Assembly: GCF_004010155.1 (NCBI RefSeq)
Contig: NZ_RRYH01000017.1
Coordinates: 1 to 64,000 of the forward strand
Source of the DNA: Solirhodobacter olei
GTDB taxonomy: Bacteria; Pseudomonadota; Alphaproteobacteria; Rhodobacterales; Rhodobacteraceae
Direction: 5' to 3'
DNA: 64,000 nucleotides
Position numbers and translations under genes: made by a program. Below the pieces are notes generated by a model, which searched no databases, was not told the origin of the DNA, and worked only from the letters and a program-made list of their open reading frames with translations. Shown here piece after piece: positions 8,952-16,901 of this stretch; positions within the stretch are counted from its first letter, which is position 1; every line of letters starts with the position of its first letter.

Positions 8952-10493
8952 GTGGCGGAATGGTCGAAAAGGATCGCGCGGGCCGCGCGTCGGGCCGGCA
9001 TTGCGGCGGGCGTCGTGCTCCTTCTGTCCGGCGCGGCCGTGGCGCAGGACGTCGTCACCAAGCAATACGACGACGGCGGCGTCTACAAGGGCACGTTCAA
9101 GGACGGCAAGCAGGACGGCACCGGCACCTACACGCTTCCCAACGGCTATTCCTACACCGGCCAGTGGAAGGCGGGCGAGATCCAGGGCCATGGCACCGCG
9201 CATTTCCCCAACGGCTCGGTCTATGTCGGCACGTTCAGGAACGGCAAACCCGACGGCAAGGGCCGGCTGACCACCGCCGACGGCACCACCTATGACGGCG
9301 ACTGGAAGAACGGCCAGATGACCGGCCAGGGGGCGGAGCATTTCGCCAACGGGATGACCTATTCCGGCCAGTTCAAGGATGGCCAGCACGAGGGGCAGGG
9401 CAAGCTCGAAAGCCCCGACGGCTACGTCTACGACGGCACCTGGGTAAAGGGCGTCCAGCAGGGCAAGGCGACCATCACCTACCCCAACGGCACCACCTAT
9501 TCCGGCGACATCGTCGACGGCAAGCGCCAGGGGACCGGCACGCTGACCATGCCCGACGGGCTGACCTATGTCGGCCAGTGGAAGGACGGCCAGATCAACG
9601 GCACCGGCAAGCTGACCCAGCCGAACGGCGATGTCTACGAAGGCACGCTGGCCGACGGCAAGCGGCAGGGCCAGGGCAAGGTCACCTACAAGAACGGCGA
9701 CACCTACGTCGGCCAGTTCGCCAACGACAAGCGCGACGGCACGGGCACCTTCACCGGCCATGACGGCTACAAGTACACGGGCGACTGGAAGGACGGCCGG
9801 ATCGAGGGCCAGGGCACCGTCACCTATGCCGACGGCTCGACCTACACCGGCAGCTTCAAGGACGACAAGGCCGACGGTACCGGCAAGATCACCTACAAGG
9901 ACGGCTCGACCTACGAGGGCGACTGGAAGGCCGGCCAGATCGACGGCCAGGGCACCGCGACCTATGCCAACGGCATCACCTACACCGGCGGCTTCAAGGA
10001 CGGGAAGAACTCCGGCCACGGCGTGATGACCTATCCCGACGGCTACAAATACGATGGCCAGTGGGCCAACGGCCAGCGGAACGGCCAGGGCACCGCGACC
10101 TATCCCGACGGCACCGTCTACACCGGCGATTTCGTCAACGGCCAGCGCGACGGCCAGGGCACGCTGACCATGAAGGACGGGTTCAAATACGTCGGCGGCT
10201 GGAAGGCCGGGCAGATGGACGGCCAGGGCAAGGCCACCTATCCGAACGGCGACACCTACGAGGGCACCTTCGTCAAGGGCAACAGAAGCGGCCAGGGCAC
10301 GATGCATTACGCCGGCGGCCAGACCCAGAGCGGCCACTGGGTGAACGGCAAGCTCGACAATTCCGCAGGCGGCGCGGCGGGCGATGGCGCGGCCGCCCCC
10401 AGCGGCACCACCACCGACGGCACGACCAGCGGCACCACCACGGGCGGCACCTCTGACGGCGGGGGCAGCAACAGCTCCATCACCGGCGACTGA
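8952..10493 (+). CDS. exported MORN-repeat protein
   Basis: A 513-residue protein with a signal peptide (RRAGIAAGVVLLLSGAAVAQ, cleavage after AVA) followed by 18 consecutive 23-residue MORN repeats of the form (D/N)G-x-x-Y-x-G-x-(W/F)-x-x-G-x-x-x-G-x-G and one degenerate copy. The tail is low complexity, built of G, T, S and D. MORN arrays form extended beta-hairpin sheets that bind lipids or proteins; the role of this one is unknown. The GTG at 8952 is chosen because GGGGAG lies 6 bp upstream; an ATG at 8934 in the same frame lacks a ribosome binding site. The gene ends 3 bp from the stop of the convergent WYL regulator. Confidence 0.88.
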   Translation: MAEWSKRIARAARRAGIAAGVVLLLSGAAVAQDVVTKQYDDGGVYKGTFKDGKQDGTGTYTLPNGYSYTGQWKAGEIQGHGTAHFPNGSVYVGTFRNGKPDGKGRLTTADGTTYDGDWKNGQMTGQGAEHFANGMTYSGQFKDGQHEGQGKLESPDGYVYDGTWVKGVQQGKATITYPNGTTYSGDIVDGKRQGTGTLTMPDGLTYVGQWKDGQINGTGKLTQPNGDVYEGTLADGKRQGQGKVTYKNGDTYVGQFANDKRDGTGTFTGHDGYKYTGDWKDGRIEGQGTVTYADGSTYTGSFKDDKADGTGKITYKDGSTYEGDWKAGQIDGQGTATYANGITYTGGFKDGKNSGHGVMTYPDGYKYDGQWANGQRNGQGTATYPDGTVYTGDFVNGQRDGQGTLTMKDGFKYVGGWKAGQMDGQGKATYPNGDTYEGTFVKGNRSGQGTMHYAGGQTQSGHWVNGKLDNSAGGAAGDGAAAPSGTTTDGTTSGTTTGGTSDGGGSNSSITGD

Positions 10494-10496
10494 GGC

Positions 10497-11174
10497 CTAG
10501 CGCGTCTCCACCGTCAGCGCGCGGTACTCCGCCTCCCACCGCGCCCGCAGCGCCGCGCCCTGCCCCGCAAAATCCGCCTCCAGCCGGGCGGAGGCGAGGA
10601 TCCGGTCCAGCCGGAAATGCCGGAAATCCCCGCGAAGCTCGCACCAGGCGGCGAGCATCGCATTGTCGGCGTAATAGATCAGCACCAGCGGCCGGACCAC
10701 GCGCCGGGTAAAGCCCCCGCCCGCGTCGCGGTAGCTGAGCGCAAGCTTCGCCTCGGCCCGGATCGCCTGCCGGATCAGCGCCGGATCCACCCCCGCCGAA
10801 GGCTCCGCCCCCCAGCTCGAGGCGATCAGGTGGTCGGCGCTCCGCGTCGCCCCGCTCAGCTTGCGCGCCGCGCGCAGGCCCGCCTGCCACAGCCCCTCGT
10901 CCCCGGTCCGCGCGATCATCGACAGGCCGATGATCACCGCCTCCGCCTCGTCCTCGTCGAAGTTCACCGGCGGCAGGTCGTAGCCGCGCCGCATGACATA
11001 GCCGACGCCCGCCGCCCCCTCGATCGGCGTGCGCATCGCCTGCAGCGCCGCGATGTCGCGGTAGATCGTGCGCCGCGACACCTCCAGCGCCGCGGCGAGA
11101 TCGGCCGCCAGCACCGGCCCGCGCGCGGCCCGCAGGATCTGGATGATCTCGAACAGCCGAGAGGTCTTCGCCAT
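10497..11174 (-). CDS. HTH/WYL-domain transcriptional regulator (YafY type)
   Basis: A 225-residue regulator. An N-terminal winged HTH (about 1-60, with AADLAAALEVSRRTIYRDIAALQ as its core, here cited only as a region) is followed by a C-terminal WYL ligand-binding domain containing LALSYRDAGG and WCELRGDFRHFRLDRI. The start at 11174 begins MAKTSRLFEIIQIL, as is usual for the family. An operator-like inverted repeat (11196-11219) lies 22 bp upstream and matches one in front of the second WYL gene at 14969, so both proteins probably autoregulate with related specificity. Its usual partner gene, often a VOC or other small enzyme next to the operator, is missing; repeat copy B occupies that place. 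Confidence 0.85.
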   Translation of the reverse strand: MAKTSRLFEIIQILRAARGPVLAADLAAALEVSRRTIYRDIAALQAMRTPIEGAAGVGYVMRRGYDLPPVNFDEDEAEAVIIGLSMIARTGDEGLWQAGLRAARKLSGATRSADHLIASSWGAEPSAGVDPALIRQAIRAEAKLALSYRDAGGGFTRRVVRPLVLIYYADNAMLAAWCELRGDFRHFRLDRILASARLEADFAGQGAALRARWEAEYRALTVETR

Positions 11175-11195
11175 GCCCTCCCCCGGGGATGCAGG

Positions 11196-11219
11196 CTGCT
11201 GACACCCAGTTGGCAGCAG
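11196..11219. promoter_or_regulatory. putative WYL-regulator operator 1
   Basis: Inverted repeat CTGCTGACA-N6-TGGCAGCAG, with a perfect CTGCTG/CAGCAG outer palindrome. The core CTGACA-N6-TGGCAG is repeated in opposite orientation at 14932-14949 before the second WYL gene. Location just upstream of a regulator start suggests autoregulation. Binding itself is inferred. Confidence 0.6.
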
Positions 11220-11287
11220 GGCCCCGATACTGTCGCAGCAGCCCGCCCCGCCGCAACGGAAAAGACCATGGCCTCCCAGACATCCCC

Positions 11288-11537
11288 CGGCCCGAAACAG
11301 CGGGCAAAGCCCGCCGGGCCAGCGCCCGTCCGCCCCGTCGCGCCTTTGGCGCGCCACTATACATCGGCACGCCTCTGGCGTGACGGCGGGCGCTTCTTGG
11401 ACCTCACCACGCGAGATCACTTAGGGGGTTCTTTAAACCATAAACGGACAGACCACCCCCGCCGCCAGCGCCCACCCGCGGAAGGTCCCTGCCCCTCCTC
11501 ACCGCGAGCTCCGTAGGGTGCGCATTCATTGCGCACC
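11288..11537. repeat. dispersed intergenic repeat, copy B (about 250 bp)
   Basis: Starts with CGGCCCGAAACAGCGGGC, shares AGCGCCCGTCCGCCCC, TTTAAACCATAAACGGACAGA and CCGCCAGCGCCCACCCGCGG with copy A, and ends in the same GGTGCGCA-N5-TGCGCACC palindrome. It is longer than copy A because of extra stem-loops with GGCGCGCC-like and GCACGCCTCTGGCGTG-like inverted repeats. It begins 20 bp after an ATG (11268) that could be the start of a lost gene. With operator 1 it accounts for most of the 394-bp gap between the WYL and EamA genes. Confidence 0.8.
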
Positions 11538-11568
11538 TTCCCGCCACCCGCACCCCAAAGGCCCCGCC

Positions 11569-12429
11569 ATGCCCCTCGCCGACCGCACCCTGGGCCGAGC
11601 CCTCGTCCTCTGCTCCGCCCTCACCTTCTCCTCCGCCGGGACCTTCACCCAGGGTCTCGCCGCCGGGGCGTGGCAGATCGTCTTCTGGCGCGGCCTCGCC
11701 GCCGCGCTTTTCACGCTGGCCTGGCTCGCCCTCACCGGCCGCCTCGCCGCCGAGGCGCGGGCCTTCCGCGCCAGCGCATGGGCCGCCACCCTCGCCGGGG
11801 CCTCCGGCACCGCGGCCTTCATCGCCGCCTTCAAGCTGACCGACATCGCCAGCGTGACGCTGATCTACGGCACCTGCCCCTTCGTCACCGCCGCCCTCGG
11901 CTGGCTCTGGCTTGGCGAGCGCCCGGGCCCCCGCGTCCTGCTGGCGAGCCTCGCGGCGCTTGCGGGCGTACTCACCGCCGCCTCGGGCAGCCTCGGGGGG
12001 ATCGGCCGCGCCGGCCTGCCCCAGAGCCTCGCCGGCGACCTTCTGGCCTTCTGGATGACGCTGATGATGGCCTGCCTGATGCTGGTCTACCGTCGCTGGC
12101 CGAAGACGCCCGCCGCCCTGCCCCCCGCGCTCTCCCAGTTCCTGCTGCTGCCGCTGTCGCTGACCTTCGCCCGCCCCGGGGCGCTGCCCTTCGGCCCGGT
12201 CGCCGTGCTACTCGTCTTCGGGCTGGTCTTCGCGGTGGCCTCAGTCACCCTCTCCGCCGGCGCCCGCCGCCTGCCGGGGGTGGAGACGGCGCTGCTCTCG
12301 ACGCTGGAGCTGCCCTTCGCGCCGCTTCTCGCCTTCGTCGCTCTCGCCGAGGTCCCGGCTCCCCGGACCCTCCTCGGCGGTGCCATAGTCCTCGCCGCCG
12401 TGATCTGGTCGCAGCTACCTTCAAAGTAA
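11569..12429 (+). CDS. EamA-family (DMT) transporter
   Basis: A 286-residue inner-membrane protein with about ten hydrophobic segments arranged as two EamA repeats, typical of the drug/metabolite transporter superfamily that exports amino acids, nucleotides or related small molecules. Features include the first helix with SSAGTFTQG, IYGTCPFVTAALGWLWLGERP at the end of the first repeat, and STLELPFAPLLAFVALAE at the end of the second. The start at 11569 (MPLADRTLG) is chosen because upstream in-frame codons lie inside repeat copy B. A left-end fragment of the same repeat follows 4 bp after the stop. Substrate cannot be told. Confidence 0.85.
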   Translation: MPLADRTLGRALVLCSALTFSSAGTFTQGLAAGAWQIVFWRGLAAALFTLAWLALTGRLAAEARAFRASAWAATLAGASGTAAFIAAFKLTDIASVTLIYGTCPFVTAALGWLWLGERPGPRVLLASLAALAGVLTAASGSLGGIGRAGLPQSLAGDLLAFWMTLMMACLMLVYRRWPKTPAALPPALSQFLLLPLSLTFARPGALPFGPVAVLLVFGLVFAVASVTLSAGARRLPGVETALLSTLELPFAPLLAFVALAEVPAPRTLLGGAIVLAAVIWSQLPSK

Positions 12430-12433
12430 CCCC

Positions 12434-12484
12434 CGGCCCGAAGCAGCGGTGCGCAGCACCGCCGGGCCAGCGCCCGTCCGCCCC
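12434..12484. repeat. dispersed intergenic repeat, left-end fragment D
   Basis: Only the first 50 bp of the repeat family: CGGCCCG, an inner hairpin GCGGTGC-GCA-GCACCGC, CGGGCC and the AGCGCCCGTCCGCCCC block. The central part and the terminal palindrome are absent. It lies immediately after the EamA stop codon and could act as a terminator hairpin for that gene. Confidence 0.7.
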
Positions 12485-12675
12485 GCGAAAGCCCGTTGCG
12501 CGAACCGCCCTGCCACCGTCCCGAAATACGGCACGTTTACGGTGTCAAAGCGGTGCCGAAGCTGTGCTGAATCGGCACCCCGATTTTCCAGCCCTGCCAA
12601 GCCCTTACGCCCTCCGCCCCCGGCCGGCCAAATTCATCCTTCCCTTTTGCCGAATCGTCCCTATAGTCCCGACCC

Positions 12676-12762
12676 ATGTCACGGGCGACGATCATCTCTC
12701 TTCCCGCGGGGCCGCTCGGCCTCCTCTCCGCCCGTGGGCTCCTGCTCCTTAGCTGCCTCTGA
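12676..12762 (+). CDS. leuA leader peptide (attenuation)
   Basis: A 28-codon frame (ATG at 12676, TGA at 12760-12762) ends 75 bp before leuA. Nine of its residues are leucine, including four consecutive Leu codons (CTC CTG CTC CTT) near the end. This is the classic form of a leucine-sensing leader peptide: ribosome stalling at the Leu run when charged tRNA-Leu is scarce would change folding of the following RNA and raise leuA expression. A TATAGT -10-like hexamer lies at 12662-12667, so the transcript could begin very near the leader ATG, but no matching -35 is clear. Peptide-mediated control of leuA is known in alphaproteobacteria; the assignment here is by sequence. Confidence 0.75.
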   Translation: MSRATIISLPAGPLGLLSARGLLLLSCL

Positions 12763-12810
12763 GCGTGCCCAAGGGCGCGACCGCTCGGAGGTAAACAGCG
12801 CCCGGGAGCC
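12756..12810 (+). promoter_or_regulatory. alternative hairpins of the leuA attenuator
   Basis: Three mutually exclusive pairings are visible: CCTCTGAGCG (12756-12765) with CGCTCGGAGG (12782-12791), GGGCGC (12773-12778) with GCGCCC (12798-12803), and GGCTCC (12737-12742, inside the Leu codons) with GGAGCC (12805-12810). Such competing stems fit leader-peptide attenuation. No U tract follows, so control could act through Rho or at leuA translation rather than by intrinsic termination. Confidence 0.5.
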
Positions 12811-12837
12811 AGAGACAAAGCCAGAGAGACGAGAGCC

Positions 12838-14421
12838 ATGACCGACCAATCCAAACCCGACGCCAACCGCGTTCTGATCTTCGACACCACGCTGCGCGAC
12901 GGCGAGCAATCGCCCGGCGCCACCATGACCCATGACGAGAAGCTCGAGATCGCGGCGCTGCTCGACGAGATGGGCGTGGACATCATCGAGGCCGGTTTCC
13001 CGATCGCCTCCGAGGGCGATTTCGCCGCCGTCTCCGACATCGCCAAGCAGGCGAAAACGTCGGTGATCTGCGGCCTCGCCCGCGCGAACTTCAAAGACAT
13101 CGACCGCTGCTGGGAGGCGGTGAAGCACGCCAAGCGCCCGAGAATCCACACCTTTATCGGCACCTCGCCGCTGCACCGCGCCATCCCCAACCTCGACATG
13201 GACCAGATGGCGGAGCGGATCCACGACACCGTGACCCACGCCCGCAACCTCTGCGACAACGTGCAATGGTCGCCGATGGACGCGACCCGGACAGAGCATG
13301 ACTACCTCTGCCGCGTGGTCGAGATCGCGATCAAGGCCGGCGCCACCACGATCAATATCCCCGACACGGTCGGCTACACCGCCCCGCGCGAAAGCGCCGA
13401 CCTGATCCGCATGCTGATCGAGCGGGTGCCCGGCGCGGACCAGATCGTCTTCGCCACCCACTGCCACAACGACCTGGGCATGGCGACGGCCAACGCGCTG
13501 GCGGCGGTCGAGGCGGGTGCCCGGCAGATCGAATGCACGATCAACGGCCTGGGCGAACGCGCCGGCAACACCGCGCTGGAAGAGGTGGTGATGGCCATGA
13601 AGGTCCGCCACGACATCATGCCCTACGACACCGGCATCGACACGACGAAGATCATGAACATCTCCCGCCGCGTCGCCGCCGTCTCGGGCTTCGCGGTGCA
13701 GTTCAACAAGGCCATCGTCGGCAAGAACGCCTTCGCCCACGAGAGCGGCATCCACCAGGACGGGATGCTGAAGAACGCGCAAACCTTTGAAATCATGCGC
13801 CCCGAGGATGTCGGCCTCGCCGCCACCAACCTCGTCATGGGCAAGCATTCCGGCCGCGCCGCGCTGCGCGCGAAGCTCAAGGAACTGGGCTACGAGCTGG
13901 CCGACAACCAGCTGAACGACGCCTTCGTCCGCTTCAAGGCGCTCGCCGACCGCAAGAAGGAAGTCTACGACGACGACCTGATCGCGCTGATGTCGGAAAC
14001 GGCCTCCGTCGCCACCTCCGACCACCTGCAGGTGAAGTTCCTGCGCGTGATCTGCGGCACCGAGGCGCCGCAGTCGGCCGATCTGACGTTGACCGTCGAC
14101 GGCACCGACAAGCAGGTGACGGCGACCGGCGACGGCCCGGTGGACGCGACCTTCAACGCCATCGGCCGGATCTTCCCGCACACAGCCCGCCTTGCCCTCT
14201 TCCAGGTCCAGGCGGTCACCGAGGGTACCGACGCGCAGGCCACTGTCATCGTCCGGCTGGAGGAGGACGGCAAGATCGTCACCGGCCAGTCCTCGGACAC
14301 CGATACGGTCGTCGCCGCGGCCAAGGCCTATGTCGCCGCGCTCAACAACCTCATCGTGCGCCGCGCCAAGTCCAAGCCCAACTCCGATGTGAAATCGGTG
14401 AATTACAAGGACGCGGGCTGA
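12838..14421 (+). CDS. leuA: 2-isopropylmalate synthase
   Basis: Condenses acetyl-CoA with 2-oxoisovalerate to 2-isopropylmalate, the committed step of leucine biosynthesis. The 527-residue protein has the HMGL-type TIM barrel at the N-terminus (IFDTTLRDGEQSPGA at about 13-27, metal ligands in THCHNDLGMATAN, and GLGERAGNTALEE) and the C-terminal LeuA allosteric domain (from about 400) that binds leucine for feedback inhibition. Length fits the long bacterial form. GAGAG lies just upstream of the ATG. Expression is probably controlled by the leucine-rich leader at 12676. A GC-rich hairpin follows the stop, inside the tail of the convergent VOC gene. Confidence 0.97.
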   Translation: MTDQSKPDANRVLIFDTTLRDGEQSPGATMTHDEKLEIAALLDEMGVDIIEAGFPIASEGDFAAVSDIAKQAKTSVICGLARANFKDIDRCWEAVKHAKRPRIHTFIGTSPLHRAIPNLDMDQMAERIHDTVTHARNLCDNVQWSPMDATRTEHDYLCRVVEIAIKAGATTINIPDTVGYTAPRESADLIRMLIERVPGADQIVFATHCHNDLGMATANALAAVEAGARQIECTINGLGERAGNTALEEVVMAMKVRHDIMPYDTGIDTTKIMNISRRVAAVSGFAVQFNKAIVGKNAFAHESGIHQDGMLKNAQTFEIMRPEDVGLAATNLVMGKHSGRAALRAKLKELGYELADNQLNDAFVRFKALADRKKEVYDDDLIALMSETASVATSDHLQVKFLRVICGTEAPQSADLTLTVDGTDKQVTATGDGPVDATFNAIGRIFPHTARLALFQVQAVTEGTDAQATVIVRLEEDGKIVTGQSSDTDTVVAAAKAYVAALNNLIVRRAKSKPNSDVKSVNYKDAG

Positions 14422-14869
14422 TCCCCGCGTCTCGGCTGCGCCCGGCCCTCCGGGCGCGGCCGATCCCGCGTCGCCGCCCCGAGAACCGCGCGAGCGCCGC
14501 CTCCGAGACCGGCTGGTAGAGCGCCACCACTGTCCCCTCCGGATCGCGGAACTGGCAGGACAGATTGCCCCAGGGCATCATCTTCGGCGGATGGACGACC
14601 GTGCAGCGCGCCTTCAGCCGGGCGAAATCGGCCTCCACATCCGCGCTCTGGAATTCGAGGATGGCAGATCGGTTGGCCTTCGGCTCCGCGCTTCCCTCGG
14701 CGAAGGCCGAGACTGTGGCGGCCGAGCCGATGGCAAGCGTGGCGCCCTCCGTGACGATCTCGGCGAAGACCGGGGCGAGCCACTCGGCCCTGACGCCGGT
14801 GACGTCCTCGTAAAAGGCGACGACGGCCTGCACGTCTTCCGCGATCAGGCGGGTTGATGCGAGTCTCAT
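14351..14869 (-). CDS. VOC (glyoxalase/bleomycin resistance) family protein
   Basis: A 172-residue protein whose first 125 residues form one VOC domain (RLIAEDVQAVVAFYEDVTGV at the start; WGNLSCQFRDPEGTVVALYQP at the end). VOC proteins bind metals or sequester or modify small molecules; the reaction here is unknown. The remaining 45 residues are Arg-rich, unlike any VOC domain, and are read from the antisense strand of the leuA hairpin and the last 71 bp of leuA, so the original stop codon was probably lost. The start at 14869 begins MRLASTRLI. It is divergent from a WYL regulator with an operator between them, a common regulator-target arrangement. Confidence 0.8.
   Translation of the reverse strand: MRLASTRLIAEDVQAVVAFYEDVTGVRAEWLAPVFAEIVTEGATLAIGSAATVSAFAEGSAEPKANRSAILEFQSADVEADFARLKARCTVVHPPKMMPWGNLSCQFRDPEGTVVALYQPVSEAALARFSGRRRGIGRARRAGRSRDAGISPRPCNSPISHRSWAWTWRGAR
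14433..14462. terminator. GC-rich hairpin after leuA
   Basis: Stem CGGCTGCGCCCGG / CCGGGCGCGGCCG (13 bp with one G-T pair) and a 4-nt loop, starting 12 bp after the leuA stop. No T tract follows, so intrinsic termination is uncertain. It also lies within the Arg-rich tail of the convergent VOC frame. Confidence 0.5.
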
Positions 14870-14931
14870 GAATCTGGCCTTTCCTGCTCCGGGGCCCCTC
14901 GCCCCGTCGCGGGCCTTGTGGCATGGCCCCA

Positions 14932-14952
14932 CTGCCAGCATCCTGTCAGCAG
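14932..14952. promoter_or_regulatory. putative WYL-regulator operator 2
   Basis: CTGCCA-N6-TGTCAG followed by CAG, the reverse complement form of the operator before the first WYL gene (CTGACA-N6-TGGCAG). It lies 17 bp upstream of the WYL start and 63 bp upstream of the divergent VOC start, where it could control both genes. Regulator binding is inferred. Confidence 0.6.
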
Positions 14953-14968
14953 GAGTCATGGGGATCCG

Positions 14969-15667
14969 ATGCGCCGCGCCGACCGCCTGTTCCAGATCAT
15001 CCAGATCCTGCGCCGCTCGTCCCGCCCGGTGACGGCGGCCGCCATCGCGGCGGAGCTCGAGGTCTCCTCCCGCACCGTCTACCGCGACATCGCCGACCTC
15101 GTCGGCCAGCGCGTCCCGATCGAGGGGGCGGCGGGCTTCGGCTATCTCCTTGCCGAGGGCTACGACATGCCGCCCCTGATGCTGACGCCGGACGAGGTCG
15201 AGGCCGCCGTTCTCGGCGCGGGCTGGGTGGCCGACCATGGCGATGCCGAACTCGCCCGCGCCGCGCGCGACCTTCTGGCCAAGATCGCCGCCGTGGTACC
15301 CGGCCACCTGCGCCCCTTCATCGCAGAGCCGCGCATCGCCACGCCGCCCCCGCGGCCGCAGGCGGCGCCCGCGCTCGACCCGGCCCGGCTCCGCCTCTGG
15401 CTGCGCGAAGGCTGCAAGCTGCGCCTGACCTACCGCACCGGGGACGGCCGCGAGACGGAGCGCACCGTTTGGCCGGTCGTCCTGGGCTACGCCGAAACCA
15501 GCCGGCTGCTGATCGGATGGTGCGAACTCAGACAGGACTTCCGGCACTTCCGCCTCGACCGGGTGACGGCGGCCGAGGCGCTGGCCGAGCGGGTCCCGCT
15601 GCGCCCCTGGGTGCTTCGCCGGCGCTGGCTCGACTGGCGCGCCAGAGAGCGCGGCGCGGCTCCCTGA
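14969..15667 (+). CDS. HTH/WYL-domain transcriptional regulator (YafY type)
   Basis: A 232-residue paralogue of the regulator at 10497: an N-terminal HTH beginning MRRADRLFQIIQILRRS with the SSRTVYRDIADL recognition segment, the EGAAGFGYLLAEGYDMPPL linker, and a C-terminal WYL domain with LRLTYRTGDGR and WCELRQDFRHFRLDRV. The start at 14969 has GGGGA 4-5 bp upstream. It is divergent from the VOC gene, its most likely target, with operator 2 in the gap. The ligand is unknown. Similarity of HTH and operator to those of the first WYL gene suggests possible cross-talk between the two. Confidence 0.87.
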   Translation: MRRADRLFQIIQILRRSSRPVTAAAIAAELEVSSRTVYRDIADLVGQRVPIEGAAGFGYLLAEGYDMPPLMLTPDEVEAAVLGAGWVADHGDAELARAARDLLAKIAAVVPGHLRPFIAEPRIATPPPRPQAAPALDPARLRLWLREGCKLRLTYRTGDGRETERTVWPVVLGYAETSRLLIGWCELRQDFRHFRLDRVTAAEALAERVPLRPWVLRRRWLDWRARERGAAP

Positions 15668-16855
<1,188 letters not shown>

Positions 16856-16901
16856 GCTCCGGCCGTCGGCGCCGGGCTCTCGCGCCAGGGACAAGGCTGC
16901 A

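Noticed and set aside
8952-10493. CRISPR-like array from the regular 69-bp spacing
   Set aside because: The periodicity is in frame and encodes MORN units; repeats differ at wobble sites and no spacer/repeat alternation exists.
11268-11516. An 82-codon frame through repeat copy B as a gene
   Set aside because: Nearly all of it lies within the repeat and is not preserved in copies A and C; only its first codons are of interest as a possible remnant.
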